This document shows positions 16,639 to 25,233 of a stretch of DNA of 64,000 bases, one piece after another. The DNA is taken from assembly GCF_027497495.1 (NCBI RefSeq), contig NZ_CP114205.1, positions 2,046,001 to 2,110,000 of the forward strand, written 5' to 3'. Numbering within the stretch: position 1 is the stretch's first letter; the number at the start of each line of letters is the position of its first letter. The DNA is from Streptomyces tubercidicus (GTDB taxonomy: Bacteria > Actinomycetota > Actinomycetes > Streptomycetales > Streptomycetaceae). Under the pieces are notes generated by a model. The model was not told the DNA's origin, ran no database searches, and saw nothing but the letters and a program-made list of their open reading frames with translations. Both the position numbers and the translations under genes were made by a program.

Positions 16639-18192
16639 CTAGTCGAGGTAGTCGCGCAGCACCTGGGAGCGCGACGGGTGACGCAGCTTCGACATCGTCT
16701 TCGACTCGATCTGGCGGATCCGCTCACGCGTGACGCCGTAGACCTTGCCGATCTCGTCCAGCGTCTTGGGCTGGCCGTCGGTGAGGCCGAAGCGCATGGA
16801 GACGACGCCGGCCTCACGCTCGGAGAGGGTGTCCAGCACCGAGTGCAGCTGCTCCTGCAGAAGCGTGAAGCTGACCGCATCGGCCGGGACGACCGCCTCG
16901 GAGTCCTCGATGAGGTCACCGAACTCGCTGTCGCCGTCCTCGCCCAGCGGGGTGTGCAGCGAGATCGGCTCACGGCCGTACTTCTGGACCTCGATGACCT
17001 TTTCAGGGGTCATGTCGAGCTCCTTGGCCAGCTCCTCCGGGGTGGGCTCACGGCCCAGGTCCTGGAGCATCTGGCGCTGGACGCGCGCGAGCTTGTTGAT
17101 GACCTCGACCATGTGGACGGGGATACGGATCGTACGGGCCTGGTCGGCCATCGCGCGGGTGATGGCCTGGCGGATCCACCACGTCGCGTAGGTCGAGAAC
17201 TTGTAGCCCTTGGTGTAGTCGAACTTCTCGACCGCACGGATCAGACCGAGGTTGCCCTCCTGGATCAGGTCCAGGAAGAGCATGCCGCGGCCGGTGTACC
17301 GCTTGGCCAGGGAGACGACCAGACGGAGGTTGGCCTCCAGGAGGTGGTTCTTCGCCCGGCGGCCGTCCTCGGCGATGATCTCCAGCTCGCGCTTGAGCTT
17401 CGGTGCGAGCTTGTCGGAGTTCGCCAGCTTGTCCTCGGCGAACAGGCCCGCCTCGATGCGCTTGGCGAGTTCGACCTCCTGCTCGGCGTTGAGGAGCGGG
17501 ACCTTGCCGATCTGCTTGAGGTAGTCCTTGACCGGGTCGGCGGTGGCGCCGGCCGCGGCAACCTGCTGAGCAGGGGCGTCGTCCTCGTCGTCATCGGACA
17601 GGACGAAGCCGGCGTTCTCTGCGCCCTCGGCGGCCTCGGGGGCGTCGCCCTTGCCGGGCGCCGGGGTCTCCTCGGTCACGTCGTCGTCGAGCAGCTCGTC
17701 GACGTCCTTCTTGGACGCGGTCTTCTTGGCGGTGGCCTTCTTGGCCGTGGCCTTCTTCGCGACCGTCTTCTTGGCGGTCGTCTTCTTCGCCGCGGCCTTC
17801 TTCGCGGGCGCGGACTCGGACTCACCGGCCGACGGGTCCGCCATGGGGGCGGGGGCCGCGGCCGCGGTGGTCTTCTTGACCGTGGCGGCCTTCGCCGCGA
17901 CGGTCTTGGTGGCGGTGCGCTTCGCCGGACTCTTCGCTGCGACGCTCTTGCGGGTGCGCTTGGGCGCCTCTGCGGCACTGACCATCAGCGTCACACCCTC
18001 CTCGTCGAGGATCTGGTTGAGGCTGCGCAGAACGTTCTTCCACTGGGTTGGCGGAATCTGGTCAGCCTCGAAGGCCCGACGCACGTCATCGCCGGCGATC
18101 TGCCCATCTGCCTTTCCCCGCTCGATGAGCGCCATCACAGACTCGGACTCGGCGATCTCCGGCGGGAGCGTACGGGATGTGCTGGCCGACAC
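16639..18192 (-). CDS. hrdB: Principal RNA polymerase sigma factor HrdB (sigma-70 group 1)
   Basis: 517 residues, close to the 511 of S. coelicolor HrdB, which it matches almost word for word from region 1.2 onwards. Region 1.1-like N terminus ([15 protein letters not shown]) is followed by a Lys/Ala-rich linker with repeated KKATAKK words (about 105-190) and an acidic stretch (SDDDEDDA). Then come regions 1.2 ([16 protein letters not shown]), 2 ([18 protein letters not shown]), 3 and 4 ([19 protein letters not shown]). It directs housekeeping transcription. GTG 18192 is chosen by match to the known start and an upstream GAGAGG; the longer frame is unsupported. It lies downstream of whiH on the same strand with its own 400-bp upstream region. 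Confidence 0.97.
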   Translation of the reverse strand: MSASTSRTLPPEIAESESVMALIERGKADGQIAGDDVRRAFEADQIPPTQWKNVLRSLNQILDEEGVTLMVSAAEAPKRTRKSVAAKSPAKRTATKTVAAKAATVKKTTAAAAPAPMADPSAGESESAPAKKAAAKKTTAKKTVAKKATAKKATAKKTASKKDVDELLDDDVTEETPAPGKGDAPEAAEGAENAGFVLSDDDEDDAPAQQVAAAGATADPVKDYLKQIGKVPLLNAEQEVELAKRIEAGLFAEDKLANSDKLAPKLKRELEIIAEDGRRAKNHLLEANLRLVVSLAKRYTGRGMLFLDLIQEGNLGLIRAVEKFDYTKGYKFSTYATWWIRQAITRAMADQARTIRIPVHMVEVINKLARVQRQMLQDLGREPTPEELAKELDMTPEKVIEVQKYGREPISLHTPLGEDGDSEFGDLIEDSEAVVPADAVSFTLLQEQLHSVLDTLSEREAGVVSMRFGLTDGQPKTLDEIGKVYGVTRERIRQIESKTMSKLRHPSRSQVLRDYLD

Positions 18193-18461
18193 GAACAACC
18201 TCTCGGAACGATGGAAACGGCTTCCGACCCCGTCCAATGTGGATCGGAGCCGACGACCGCCGGTGGGGATGGACCGACGGCGCAGGGGCAACCGGGGAGT
18301 TGAACAGCGTCACGAACGCCGCTCGTATTCCCTCCTCGGCTATCACCTCTTAAGTCATCGCGCTTCCCTGAAGAGCGTTACGCCCAATCTGCGTGGCCCG
18401 AGTCACACCCCATAACGACCCATTCCCAGTCATATGACATGCAACCCTCCCAAGGTCTGTC

Positions 18462-18491
18462 GCCGGATCCGGTCGACGCCCCGGATCCGGC
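18462..18491. terminator. Inverted repeat downstream of whiH
   Basis: GCCGGATCCGG (18462-18472) and CCGGATCCGGC (18481-18491) form an 11-bp perfect inverted repeat with 8-nt spacer. Each arm is itself largely palindromic (CCGGATCCGG), so it could be a protein site rather than only a terminator. Confidence 0.45.
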
Positions 18492-18518
18492 GATTTCGTG
18501 CGCCGTCGCCGCGTACGG

Positions 18519-18550
18519 CGTGCCCTGCCCGGAGGGGTGTGCAGGGCACG
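18519..18550. terminator. Terminator hairpin after whiH
   Basis: CGTGCCCTGC (18519-18528) pairs with GCAGGGCACG (18541-18550) over a 12-nt loop, 45 bp beyond the whiH stop. Confidence 0.65.
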
Positions 18551-18594
18551 GGGCCGCGCGGCGCCTACCGTCCGTACGCGGTCGGGTACGGCCT

Positions 18595-19542
18595 TCAGTG
18601 CTCGCGGGGCGCGGGGACGACGTGGTCCACGGGCGTCCCGGAGCCCTGGCCGACGGCCTCGCCGTGGGCGGCGAGGAGCTGCCGCATCGCGGATTCGGCC
18701 GCGGTGGCGTCGCCGGAGCCGATGGCGTCGACGACCCGCATGTGCTGGCCCACGGATGTGTCGACCGGTCGCTCGCAGCCGCCGCTGGAGCCACCCGAGA
18801 CGTGCAGAGCTGCGGAGACGATGCCCGAGAGGTGTTCGAGCATGCGGTTGCCGGCGAGCTGCAGCAGCAGCGAGTGGAACTCGGCGTCGGCGCGGGAGAA
18901 GGTCATGGTGTCGCCCTGGGCCGCGGAGTGGCCCATGATCTCGACCATGTCCGCCAGCCGCTGCTGGATGTCCTCGCGGCCGTGGCCGGCGGCGAGCCTG
19001 GCGGCGAGGGGCTCGATCGTCCAGCGCAGCTCCCACAGCTCACGGCGCTGGTCGTCGCGCTGTGGCCCGTAGGCCCGCCATTCGATGATGTCGGGGTCGA
19101 GGAGGTTCCAGTCGCTGACCGGGCGCACGCGAGTGCCCACGTTCGGGCGGGCGCTGACGAGGCCCTTGGCCTCAAGGACTCGCAGCGACTCGCGGACGAC
19201 GGTGCGGGAGACCTCGAAGCGCTGGCCGATCTCCTCGGGGACGAGCGGGCGGTCGGCGCCGAGATCGCCGGAGACGATCATCTGGCCGAGCTGCTGGACG
19301 AGTTGGCCGTGCAGGCCTCGGCCGCGACTGCCGGCCGCCCGACGGCCGACCCGGCCGATGTCTGCTTCGGGGCCGTCCCAGACCTGCGAAACCCGCTCGG
19401 CACGGTCCTGGCCGGCTGCGTTGTTGGCGTTCGCGGCGTTGGCCGCGTTGGCGTAGGGGTAGCGGTCAAGCTCGCCGGGGCCTGCGAGGCCGGTGTCGCC
19501 GGGGCGAGCCGCGGTCATCATGGTGTGCGCAAGGGTACTCAC
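18595..19542 (-). CDS. whiH: GntR/FadR-family sporulation regulator WhiH
   Basis: 315 residues: a winged HTH of the GntR family (about 75-145, with VPEEIGQRFEVSRTVVRESLRVLEAKGLV) and an FCD ligand-binding domain (about 160-290). Position directly upstream of hrdB and the N terminus STLAHTMMTAARPGDTG match WhiH of S. coelicolor, needed for sporulation septation in aerial hyphae. Residues about 31-45 are an Ala/Asn tract (ANAANAANANNAA) made by short DNA repeats. FCD domains usually bind carboxylic acids; the WhiH ligand is unknown. The GTG at 19542 is chosen on family match despite a weak ribosome-binding site; ATG codons about 20 bp downstream are alternatives. Expected regulation by the sporulation sigma factor WhiG is discussed under the upstream site. 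Confidence 0.9.
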   Translation of the reverse strand: MSTLAHTMMTAARPGDTGLAGPGELDRYPYANAANAANANNAAGQDRAERVSQVWDGPEADIGRVGRRAAGSRGRGLHGQLVQQLGQMIVSGDLGADRPLVPEEIGQRFEVSRTVVRESLRVLEAKGLVSARPNVGTRVRPVSDWNLLDPDIIEWRAYGPQRDDQRRELWELRWTIEPLAARLAAGHGREDIQQRLADMVEIMGHSAAQGDTMTFSRADAEFHSLLLQLAGNRMLEHLSGIVSAALHVSGGSSGGCERPVDTSVGQHMRVVDAIGSGDATAAESAMRQLLAAHGEAVGQGSGTPVDHVVPAPREH

Positions 19543-20435
19543 GCATCTTTTGTCGGCGACACCCTCAACACCCTTGAGGTCTTTGGTGAAAAGCACACGA
19601 AAGGGTGATCGCCCCCCATCCCTGAATTGACGCTTTATCGGAAAGAAATGCGCTGTCCCAGGCGGGTTGTGGACAGCAGCCACAACAACAGGGCGCCAAA
19701 ACATATGCATTACTCGATCAGCGACTGAAGCCGCCCGGCACCGTTGGGACATCACCGCAGACCAGGCCGGTCGGCAACAAGACCGTTGCCGCGCTTGGGG
19801 GTTGGCGCGTGAACCGCATCACGATCAGATGCGCCTTGGTCGATTCCGAACGAGCCCTTGACGCGGCCACTGAACGGCTGAACGACCTCTGCTGTGGCGT
19901 TATGAGAGGCACCCCGAACAATCCCAAGAGGAGGGAACGGAATACACCGATCACCCATACTCCGCGCAGGCGAAACTGCGTCGGCTGCACGCTCAACTGG
20001 CTCCGGGAAAAGGCCACTCGATGACAGCGGCGACGAAGGCCACCGCGGGCGATGTCGGCCCGAGGGAAGGAACGCGGAATGCGGGGCGAGCCGCTGACGG
20101 ACCAAGGCGTCGAGCGCGGTTCGTTCGGGCGGGGCGGGATGAGGCGGGCGGGCCGCGCTAGTGAGGTGGCGCCCCGGTCGGGCGGCGCCGCACGAGGGGG
20201 AGCGCCGACGGCGGCCGGACGCGCGCCAAGGGGGTCGCCGGGCGGGCCGGTAGCGCGAGACATCGCACCCCTCGCGGGGCGTGAGGCCGGTCGGGAGCTG
20301 CGGGGATTACGAGAGGACTCACGCGAACAAGGTAGCGCAATATGTCCTATTTTCTCGCAATTGCTCAATCCTGATGGTTTGCCGTGTCACCGTGGGTGAA
20401 CTTCGGCCCCATGATGCCTGGGCGGCACCCCGGGC
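19543..20435. other. 893-bp gap upstream of whiH without a convincing gene
   Basis: The gap contains the whiH promoter region. A possible 71-codon plus-strand frame (19809-20024) is Arg/Asn-rich with two cysteines and no recognisable domain, and base composition around 19750-20030 is lower in GC than the surroundings. From 20050 to 20330 the sequence is GC-rich without protein-like translation. I see no tRNA or repeat. Confidence 0.5.
19633..19642 (-). promoter_or_regulatory. Possible WhiG-type -10 element of whiH
   Basis: On the minus strand TCCGATAA at 19635-19642 matches 7 of 8 bases of the WhiG -10 consensus (GCCGATAA), about 95 bp before the whiH start. The expected TAAA at 15-16 bp upstream is absent, so the assignment is tentative. 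Confidence 0.3.
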
Positions 20436-21212
20436 TCAGACCTCCGGGCGCAGCATCGGCGGGTTGAGCAGCGTCGCACCGCCGGCTCTGAACAGTTGTG
20501 CGGGACGGCCGCCCTGACGTGTCGTCGTGCCCCCGGTAGGCACCAGGAACCCAGGAGTACCGGTCACCTTGCGGTGGAAGTTTCGGGGGTCCAGTGCTAC
20601 GCCCCAGACCGCCTCGTAAACCCGGCGCAGCTCGCCGACGGTGAACTCCGGCGGGCAGAAGGCCGTGGCCAGCGAGGAGTACTCGATCTTCGAACGGGCC
20701 CGCTCGACGCCGTCGCCGAGGATCCGGGCGTGGTCGAAGGCGAGCGGGGCCGCCAGCTCGCCCTCCCGGGCGAGGGTGTCGTCCTGCTCCAGGAGAGTCT
20801 CCACCGGTGCCCACCGTGCGCTGTGCGCGTCGCCGCCGGCCCTGGGAGCGGGCAGGTCGGGAGCGAGGACCAGGTGCGCGACGCTGACGACCCGCATCCG
20901 GGGGTCCCGCTTGGGGTCGCCGTACGTGGCGAGCTGTTCGAGGTGTGCGCCGTGGATCGGCGACGAGCCCGCCGGGGACTGGGCTTGCAGACCGGTTTCC
21001 TCGGTGAGCTCCCGGGCGGCCGCGTCCTCAAGGTCCTCATCGGCCCGGACGAATCCCCCGGGCAGGGCCCAGCGGCCCTGGAACGGCGGCTCACCGCGGC
21101 GCACGGCCAGCGCGCACAGGGCGTGGCGGCGCACGGTGAGCACGACCAGGTCGACGGTGACAGCGAAGGGCGGGAAGGCCGACGGGTCGTAGGGAGGCAT
21201 GGGCGTGATCAT
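20436..21212 (-). CDS. Nudix domain-winged HTH regulator (NrtR-like)
   Basis: 258 residues. An N-terminal Nudix domain has a complete box with G, then E, REL, EE and GL at canonical spacing (residues about 52-75, GFVRADEDLEDAAAREL core). The C-terminal domain (about 170-230) has FTVGELRRVYEAVWG, the winged HTH typical of NrtR regulators, which bind ADP-ribose or related nucleotides and control NAD metabolism genes. It lies 36 bp downstream of the debranching-like gene on the same strand. A short palindrome directly before the start codon may be its own operator. The intact Nudix box means it could also hydrolyse a nucleotide. No NAD gene is adjacent, so its regulon is elsewhere or different. 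Confidence 0.85.
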   Translation of the reverse strand: MITPMPPYDPSAFPPFAVTVDLVVLTVRRHALCALAVRRGEPPFQGRWALPGGFVRADEDLEDAAARELTEETGLQAQSPAGSSPIHGAHLEQLATYGDPKRDPRMRVVSVAHLVLAPDLPAPRAGGDAHSARWAPVETLLEQDDTLAREGELAAPLAFDHARILGDGVERARSKIEYSSLATAFCPPEFTVGELRRVYEAVWGVALDPRNFHRKVTGTPGFLVPTGGTTTRQGGRPAQLFRAGGATLLNPPMLRPEV

Positions 21213-21214
21213 AG

Positions 21215-21229
21215 TCGTCCGCCTGACGA
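21215..21229. promoter_or_regulatory. Candidate autoregulatory operator of the Nudix regulator
   Basis: TCGTC-CGCCT-GACGA is a 15-bp inverted repeat ending 2 bp upstream of the ATG at 21210-21212. Binding here would block translation-initiation-region transcription. It lies between the debranching-like gene's stop and the regulator's start. Confidence 0.4.
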
Positions 21230-21248
21230 TAAACAGGCCCGTAGCACC

Positions 21249-23363
21249 TCACGAGCCCAGCCGCAGACCGTCCGCCGCCGTCTCCACCACCCCCATGCCG
21301 AGTCTGCTGATCCGTACGGCGAACGGCTGCTCCGCGACGGTCAGGCCGGTGAGCTGTAGTGCGCCGAGCGGGGCCGTACCGGGCGGCCGCACGGACACCG
21401 TCCTGGCGGGGACATCGGGGCGCAGGCCGGCGAGCGCGACCAGTATGTGCACCGCGCCGGCCGCCGCCACGGCAGCGGGGCGGCAGGCCGCCGGATGCGG
21501 CACGGGGGCGCCGTTCGCGGTGCGCTGCTCCCCCGCGTACATCTCGGGGAGCCGGTACCCGAAGCTTTCCGCGGCATCGAGAAGCCCTTTGGTCAGGGCG
21601 CCGGCCGGCCGCTCATGGCCTGCCGCGGCCAACCCGGCGGCGGCGATGGCCGTTTCATGGACGCGGACCGCGCCACTGCGGTGGCCGAAGGGGTTGTAGC
21701 CGCTCTCCTTGGTACCGAGCCCCCGCAGGCCCCATCCGGAGTCCATGGCCGGGCTGCCCAGCAGTGCGGCCAGCCGGTCGGTCTGTGCCGCGTCCAGCAG
21801 ACCGGGGGCGAGAGCACCGCCGCCGAGCAGGCCGGTGTCGAGGAGCGAGGCGGTGGTGGAGGCGAGCTGTGGGACGGGGCGTCCGTCTGCGGTGAGCAGG
21901 GCCGCGTGGCGGCCCCCTGCACCGTCCTCCAGCCAGAAGTCCGTACGGAACCGGGTGCGCAGATCGGCGGCCCAGTCCCGCAGCACCGCCGCGTCGGAGG
22001 ATCCGGAGGCATCGAGGAGATCGGCGCCCAGGAGGGCGGCGCGATGGGCATGGGCCTGGGTCTCGGAGCGGTACGGTCCGCCGGGTGCGGGGTCGGGGAC
22101 GTAGCCCCTGGGGCCGCTGCCCGGCGGGTCGGTGACGATCCGCAGCCATCGCAGACAGCGCTCCGCGGCGGGGAGCAGCCGTTCCGTCTCCCGTTCGGGC
22201 AGGCCCCAGCGGCGGGCCTCTGCGAGGACGGCCGGGAACAGAAGGGTGGCCTCGATGCCGGTGCAGCTCGGTGGGGCGTGTGGACCGGCGTCTCTGAGAG
22301 GGCCCGGGATTCGGCCGAAATCCGCCCCTGGAGCGGCTTGTTGACCACGGGCGAGTGCGCGCAGCGTGCCCGCGGCGAGCCGGGTGCCCAGGGGAAGCAG
22401 CATCCGGGCGGCCCACAACGCCTCGACCGGTGCGAGGCCGCAACGCCAGGGGAATCCACCGGCGAGATACAGATCCCCCGTGGCCGCCGGGTCGCGCATC
22501 ACCAGGCCGTGGAGATCGTCGAGGCTGCCCGCCATGAGCGCGTCGGCCCGTTGGTCGTCGCACTCCAGCCGGGCCGCCGACCAGGGGCGCGGTGGCCGGT
22601 CGCCGCGCATCCGCGGGGCGACCCGTCCGGTGCGCGGGCCGGGGAGGCGGGCGTTTCCAGGGAGCCGGTGGGCTCCCGGAGCGCCGCCCGGTCCGCCGTC
22701 GTCTCGTTCGAGTCCGGCGCGCAGTTCGATGGTGCGGCGGGCGCCGGGCGGTAGATCCAGTTCCCAGCGCAGCAGGCCCGCCGAGGCCAGTGCGTCCGCG
22801 GGGGCGGGCGTCGCGGACACCACCGCGTGCACACCGGGCGCGGACCAGCGGAGTCCGGAGCCATGCACCGTGGCCTGCAGGCCGGGGCCCGGGAGGCCGA
22901 CGGCGGCCGAGCCGAGCTCCGCGAGATCCGTGCCCAGCCGGATCTCGACCGGAAGCCGGACGGGCCGGGTGGCACTGCTGCGGAACGTGATCTGCTCGGT
23001 GCCGTCGGCGGACCGCAGCCGCTCCACGTGGATCTCCGGATCCGGCCCGCGCTCGCCGGTCCTGCGGACCGTCCCGAAGAACCGGGCACGGTCCGCTCCG
23101 GTCAACCGCCCCTGGACGACGAGTGGTTCCTCGCCCGCCACCAGTAGTTCGCACCGGGACAGGACCCGTCGGCCGTCGCGGTAGAAGCCGTCCATACCCC
23201 GCCCGGTCAGCTGCCCCGACGCCGGGGAGACGGCGAGGGAGGGGAGGGCCACACAGACGAGTGAGGAGTGGACGGGTTGCGGTTGAGGGGCCCGGGGCGG
23301 TGCCGGGCGCCGCGCTCCGGGCAGCCGGTGGGCCGGCTGAGCAGTGGGGACGATGCCTGGCAC
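21249..23363 (-). CDS. Glycogen debranching-like protein (amylo-alpha-1,6-glucosidase family)
   Basis: 704 residues. The N-terminal domain (about 35-240), starting at SGQLTGRGMDGFYRDGRRVLSR, is the 'glycogen debranching N-terminal' beta-sandwich. The C-terminal (alpha/alpha)6 barrel resembles GH63/amylo-1,6-glucosidases, with DLYLAGGFPWRCGLAPVEALWAARMLLPLG and an ESGYNPFGHRSGAVRVHE motif that may supply catalytic acids. Proteins of this type trim alpha-glucans or are linked to trehalose/glycogen metabolism; the substrate here is not shown. The GTG at 23363 is preferred because GGGAG lies 8 nt before it. It probably forms an operon with the Nudix regulator (36 bp), hinting that regulator and sugar enzyme are linked. 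Confidence 0.8.
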   Translation of the reverse strand: MPGIVPTAQPAHRLPGARRPAPPRAPQPQPVHSSLVCVALPSLAVSPASGQLTGRGMDGFYRDGRRVLSRCELLVAGEEPLVVQGRLTGADRARFFGTVRRTGERGPDPEIHVERLRSADGTEQITFRSSATRPVRLPVEIRLGTDLAELGSAAVGLPGPGLQATVHGSGLRWSAPGVHAVVSATPAPADALASAGLLRWELDLPPGARRTIELRAGLERDDGGPGGAPGAHRLPGNARLPGPRTGRVAPRMRGDRPPRPWSAARLECDDQRADALMAGSLDDLHGLVMRDPAATGDLYLAGGFPWRCGLAPVEALWAARMLLPLGTRLAAGTLRALARGQQAAPGADFGRIPGPLRDAGPHAPPSCTGIEATLLFPAVLAEARRWGLPERETERLLPAAERCLRWLRIVTDPPGSGPRGYVPDPAPGGPYRSETQAHAHRAALLGADLLDASGSSDAAVLRDWAADLRTRFRTDFWLEDGAGGRHAALLTADGRPVPQLASTTASLLDTGLLGGGALAPGLLDAAQTDRLAALLGSPAMDSGWGLRGLGTKESGYNPFGHRSGAVRVHETAIAAAGLAAAGHERPAGALTKGLLDAAESFGYRLPEMYAGEQRTANGAPVPHPAACRPAAVAAAGAVHILVALAGLRPDVPARTVSVRPPGTAPLGALQLTGLTVAEQPFAVRISRLGMGVVETAADGLRLGS

Positions 23364-23467
23364 GCGCTGTGCTCCCTGGTGAGGTCGGGGGTCCGTACGG
23401 ATTACGCCACTCGGGTGAACGCGTCGGCCGGCGCCCAGGTCACGCCGGCCTCGCAAGAGCGGCCCGG

Positions 23468-25108
23468 TCACCGTCGGCTCCGGTCGCCGTCCCGGCCGGC
23501 CCGGCGCCTGCCGCGTCCGTCGGTCGTACGGGTGCCGGGACCTGTCGCGCCGCGCGGGCCCCGGGGGCGGCCGGCAGGTCCGGGGCGGGGCGACCCGGGG
23601 CGCTTTGTGGGCCGCGGTGTCTCCTTGGCGGCCGGAGCGGTCGAAGAGGTGGGCGCCTCGCCGGCGGCGACCGCTTCTTGGTGCTGCTCGCGCAGGCAGC
23701 GGCGCAGCGGCTCCGGATCGAGGCCTTCGTTGATGGCGTGGTGCAGCAGCTGGGCGAAGGTGTAGTCGGGGTCGAGGGCCAAGGCGCAGCTAAGAGCGAC
23801 GCGCGCCGAGGGTCCGTCCTCGGTGGACCAGCACACCCAGCCGGCGAGGGTGAGCGGTGCCGCCGCGTGTTCGGCATAGCCTCCGGCACAGCGGCGGGCG
23901 AGGGCACGCCAGAGCCGGAGAGCCGGCGCGGCTGTGGGGCCGTCCATCCACTCCGCCGCCCGGTCACGGGTGACCCGGTCCTGGATGCCGAGGATGAGAT
24001 CAGCGGCCTCGGAGTCGGTGATCAGCGCGTCGTCGCAGGCGTCCCTGGCCCGGTTGCTGCCCGAGGGGGTGTCCAGTCGGAACCGGCGGATCATGGCGTT
24101 GGCCAGATCGAGGGTCTCCCGGCGGACAGCCACCGCCCCGTCCCGCCGGAGCATGCGCGGCAACAGCGCAGCGGCTGCCGCGTCCAGCGCCTTCTGCTGG
24201 TCGGCGGCCCGCGGTCCGGTGCGGGGCCGCAGCCTGGCCTCCATCTCCTTGAGGGAGCCGCGCACCTGCATTCCCGCGTAGGCGGCGGCTGCGGCCATCA
24301 CGGACGTGCCCGGCATGACCATGGGTGTGCCCTCGGCGGGGCAGCAGCGGAAGTCGGGGCAGCAGTAGGACCAGAAGCGGCCGTTGGAGAGACAGAGAGC
24401 TTCCAGGACTGGTACGTCGAGCGCGCCGCAGGCGGTGCGCAGCCGCTGGGCGAGCGGGCGCAGCCGGTCCCTGACGTCCTTGCCGCTCTCGCCCGTTGCG
24501 GGCTCCTGGCAGAGGTAGACGATGATCGCCGCGGGCCGGTCGTCACGCTCCTGGCCTGCCGAGATCAGACAGTCGGCGAGCTGGTCGGCGACATCCGGCC
24601 ACTGCGCGGTGTCGGTCGGGATGCCGAGCCTGACCCGGCCGCCGAAGCGTCCGCGCTCACCGTGCAGGGCGACCATCACGACGCTGTCGTCCGGATAGAA
24701 GCCGAGGAAATACGGAAGGGCGTCGGCGAGCTCGGCCGGACTGCGCAGGGTGACCTGGGCATCGGCGCCGGGCGCGGGGCTCTCATCGGCGGAGGAGGTG
24801 TAAGCGGAGGCGTGGGAGGCGTCGGACGGAGTCTGGGAGCCGGCGATGTAGGCGGGGTCGGGGCGCGCGGGAGGGTTGGTGGTGTGTGCGGGGTCGGCCG
24901 GTCCGGCCGGTTCTGCGGCGCTGGTGGGGTCAGTGGGGCCGCTCGGTGCGATGCGGCGGGAGGGCCTGGTGGTGTTCGAGGGGTTGGCCGGGGCCGACGG
25001 CTTGGGCGGGCGGGGGGAGTTCGAGGGGGTCGGGGCGGACGAGTGAGGGGAGGTGGCGGCGGGGTTGCTGTCGCCGGTGCGCTTGCTCGGTTCGCTGTGC
25101 GGATTCAT
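23468..25108 (-). CDS. DUF4192 protein of unknown function
   Basis: 546 residues. The first about 115 are a Pro/Ser/Thr-rich disordered tail. The DUF4192 domain covers about 118-470, starting at VTLRSPAELADALPYFLGFYPDDSVVMVAL, and contains WSYCCPDFRCCPAEGTP with four cysteines that may bind metal. A helical repeat-like part follows (LAGWVCWSTEDGPSARVALSCALALDPDY). The last 70 residues are Arg/Pro/Gly-rich and basic, possibly nucleic-acid binding. DUF4192 is widespread in actinobacteria with no known function. It is divergent from the RecQ-fusion helicase across a 125-bp gap that carries a TTATCCACA inverted repeat, suggesting joint control. Confidence 0.85.
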   Translation of the reverse strand: MNPHSEPSKRTGDSNPAATSPHSSAPTPSNSPRPPKPSAPANPSNTTRPSRRIAPSGPTDPTSAAEPAGPADPAHTTNPPARPDPAYIAGSQTPSDASHASAYTSSADESPAPGADAQVTLRSPAELADALPYFLGFYPDDSVVMVALHGERGRFGGRVRLGIPTDTAQWPDVADQLADCLISAGQERDDRPAAIIVYLCQEPATGESGKDVRDRLRPLAQRLRTACGALDVPVLEALCLSNGRFWSYCCPDFRCCPAEGTPMVMPGTSVMAAAAAYAGMQVRGSLKEMEARLRPRTGPRAADQQKALDAAAAALLPRMLRRDGAVAVRRETLDLANAMIRRFRLDTPSGSNRARDACDDALITDSEAADLILGIQDRVTRDRAAEWMDGPTAAPALRLWRALARRCAGGYAEHAAAPLTLAGWVCWSTEDGPSARVALSCALALDPDYTFAQLLHHAINEGLDPEPLRRCLREQHQEAVAAGEAPTSSTAPAAKETPRPTKRPGSPRPGPAGRPRGPRGATGPGTRTTDGRGRRRAGRDGDRSRR

Positions 25109-25146
25109 GAATCGAAGATCCCGCGGCCGGCCGCTGCGCCGCGACC

Positions 25147-25184
25147 CCTGTGGATAACTCGCGGGCGACGAGGTTATCCACAGG
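25147..25184. promoter_or_regulatory. 12-bp perfect inverted repeat of DnaA-box-like sequence
   Basis: CCTGTGGATAAC (25147-25158) and GTTATCCACAGG (25173-25184) are exact inverse copies separated by 14 nt. Each arm contains TTATCCACA, the canonical DnaA box of many bacteria and a variant of the Streptomyces box TTGTCCACA. The repeat sits in the promoter region shared by the DUF4192 gene and the RecQ-fusion gene. Confidence 0.7.
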
Positions 25185-25233
25185 TTCGGTCGGGGGTTCG
25201 CGCGATGTCAGTGGCATCGGGTTGCATGGGGGC

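Larger units (their letters stand above)
18193..18594. promoter_or_regulatory. hrdB upstream region with inverted repeats
   Basis: This 402-bp stretch between whiH and hrdB (both minus strand) carries two GC-rich inverted repeats near its whiH end (18462-18491 and 18519-18550, listed separately) and presumably the hrdB promoters on the hrdB side. A sigma-R-like GGAAT occurs near 18325 and near 18420, but I could not match the -10 GTT at the proper spacing. Confidence 0.5.

Noticed and set aside
16393-18303. Plus-strand open frame of 636 codons opposite hrdB
   Set aside because: Antisense to a near-identical HrdB match; translation is Leu/Gly/Arg-rich without domains.
18193-18594. Sigma-R-type promoter for hrdB
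   Set aside because: GGAAT words occur, but no GTT at 18-19 bp downstream was found, so I did not call it.
19809-20024. Possible small plus-strand gene of 71 codons upstream of whiH
   Set aside because: No ribosome-binding site of quality, no domain, Arg/Asn-rich and amino-acid use unlike neighbouring genes.
25147-25184. TTATCCACA pair considered as part of a replication origin
   Set aside because: Only two boxes, no dnaA or dnaN nearby and surrounding genes are central core genes; a promoter operator is simpler.
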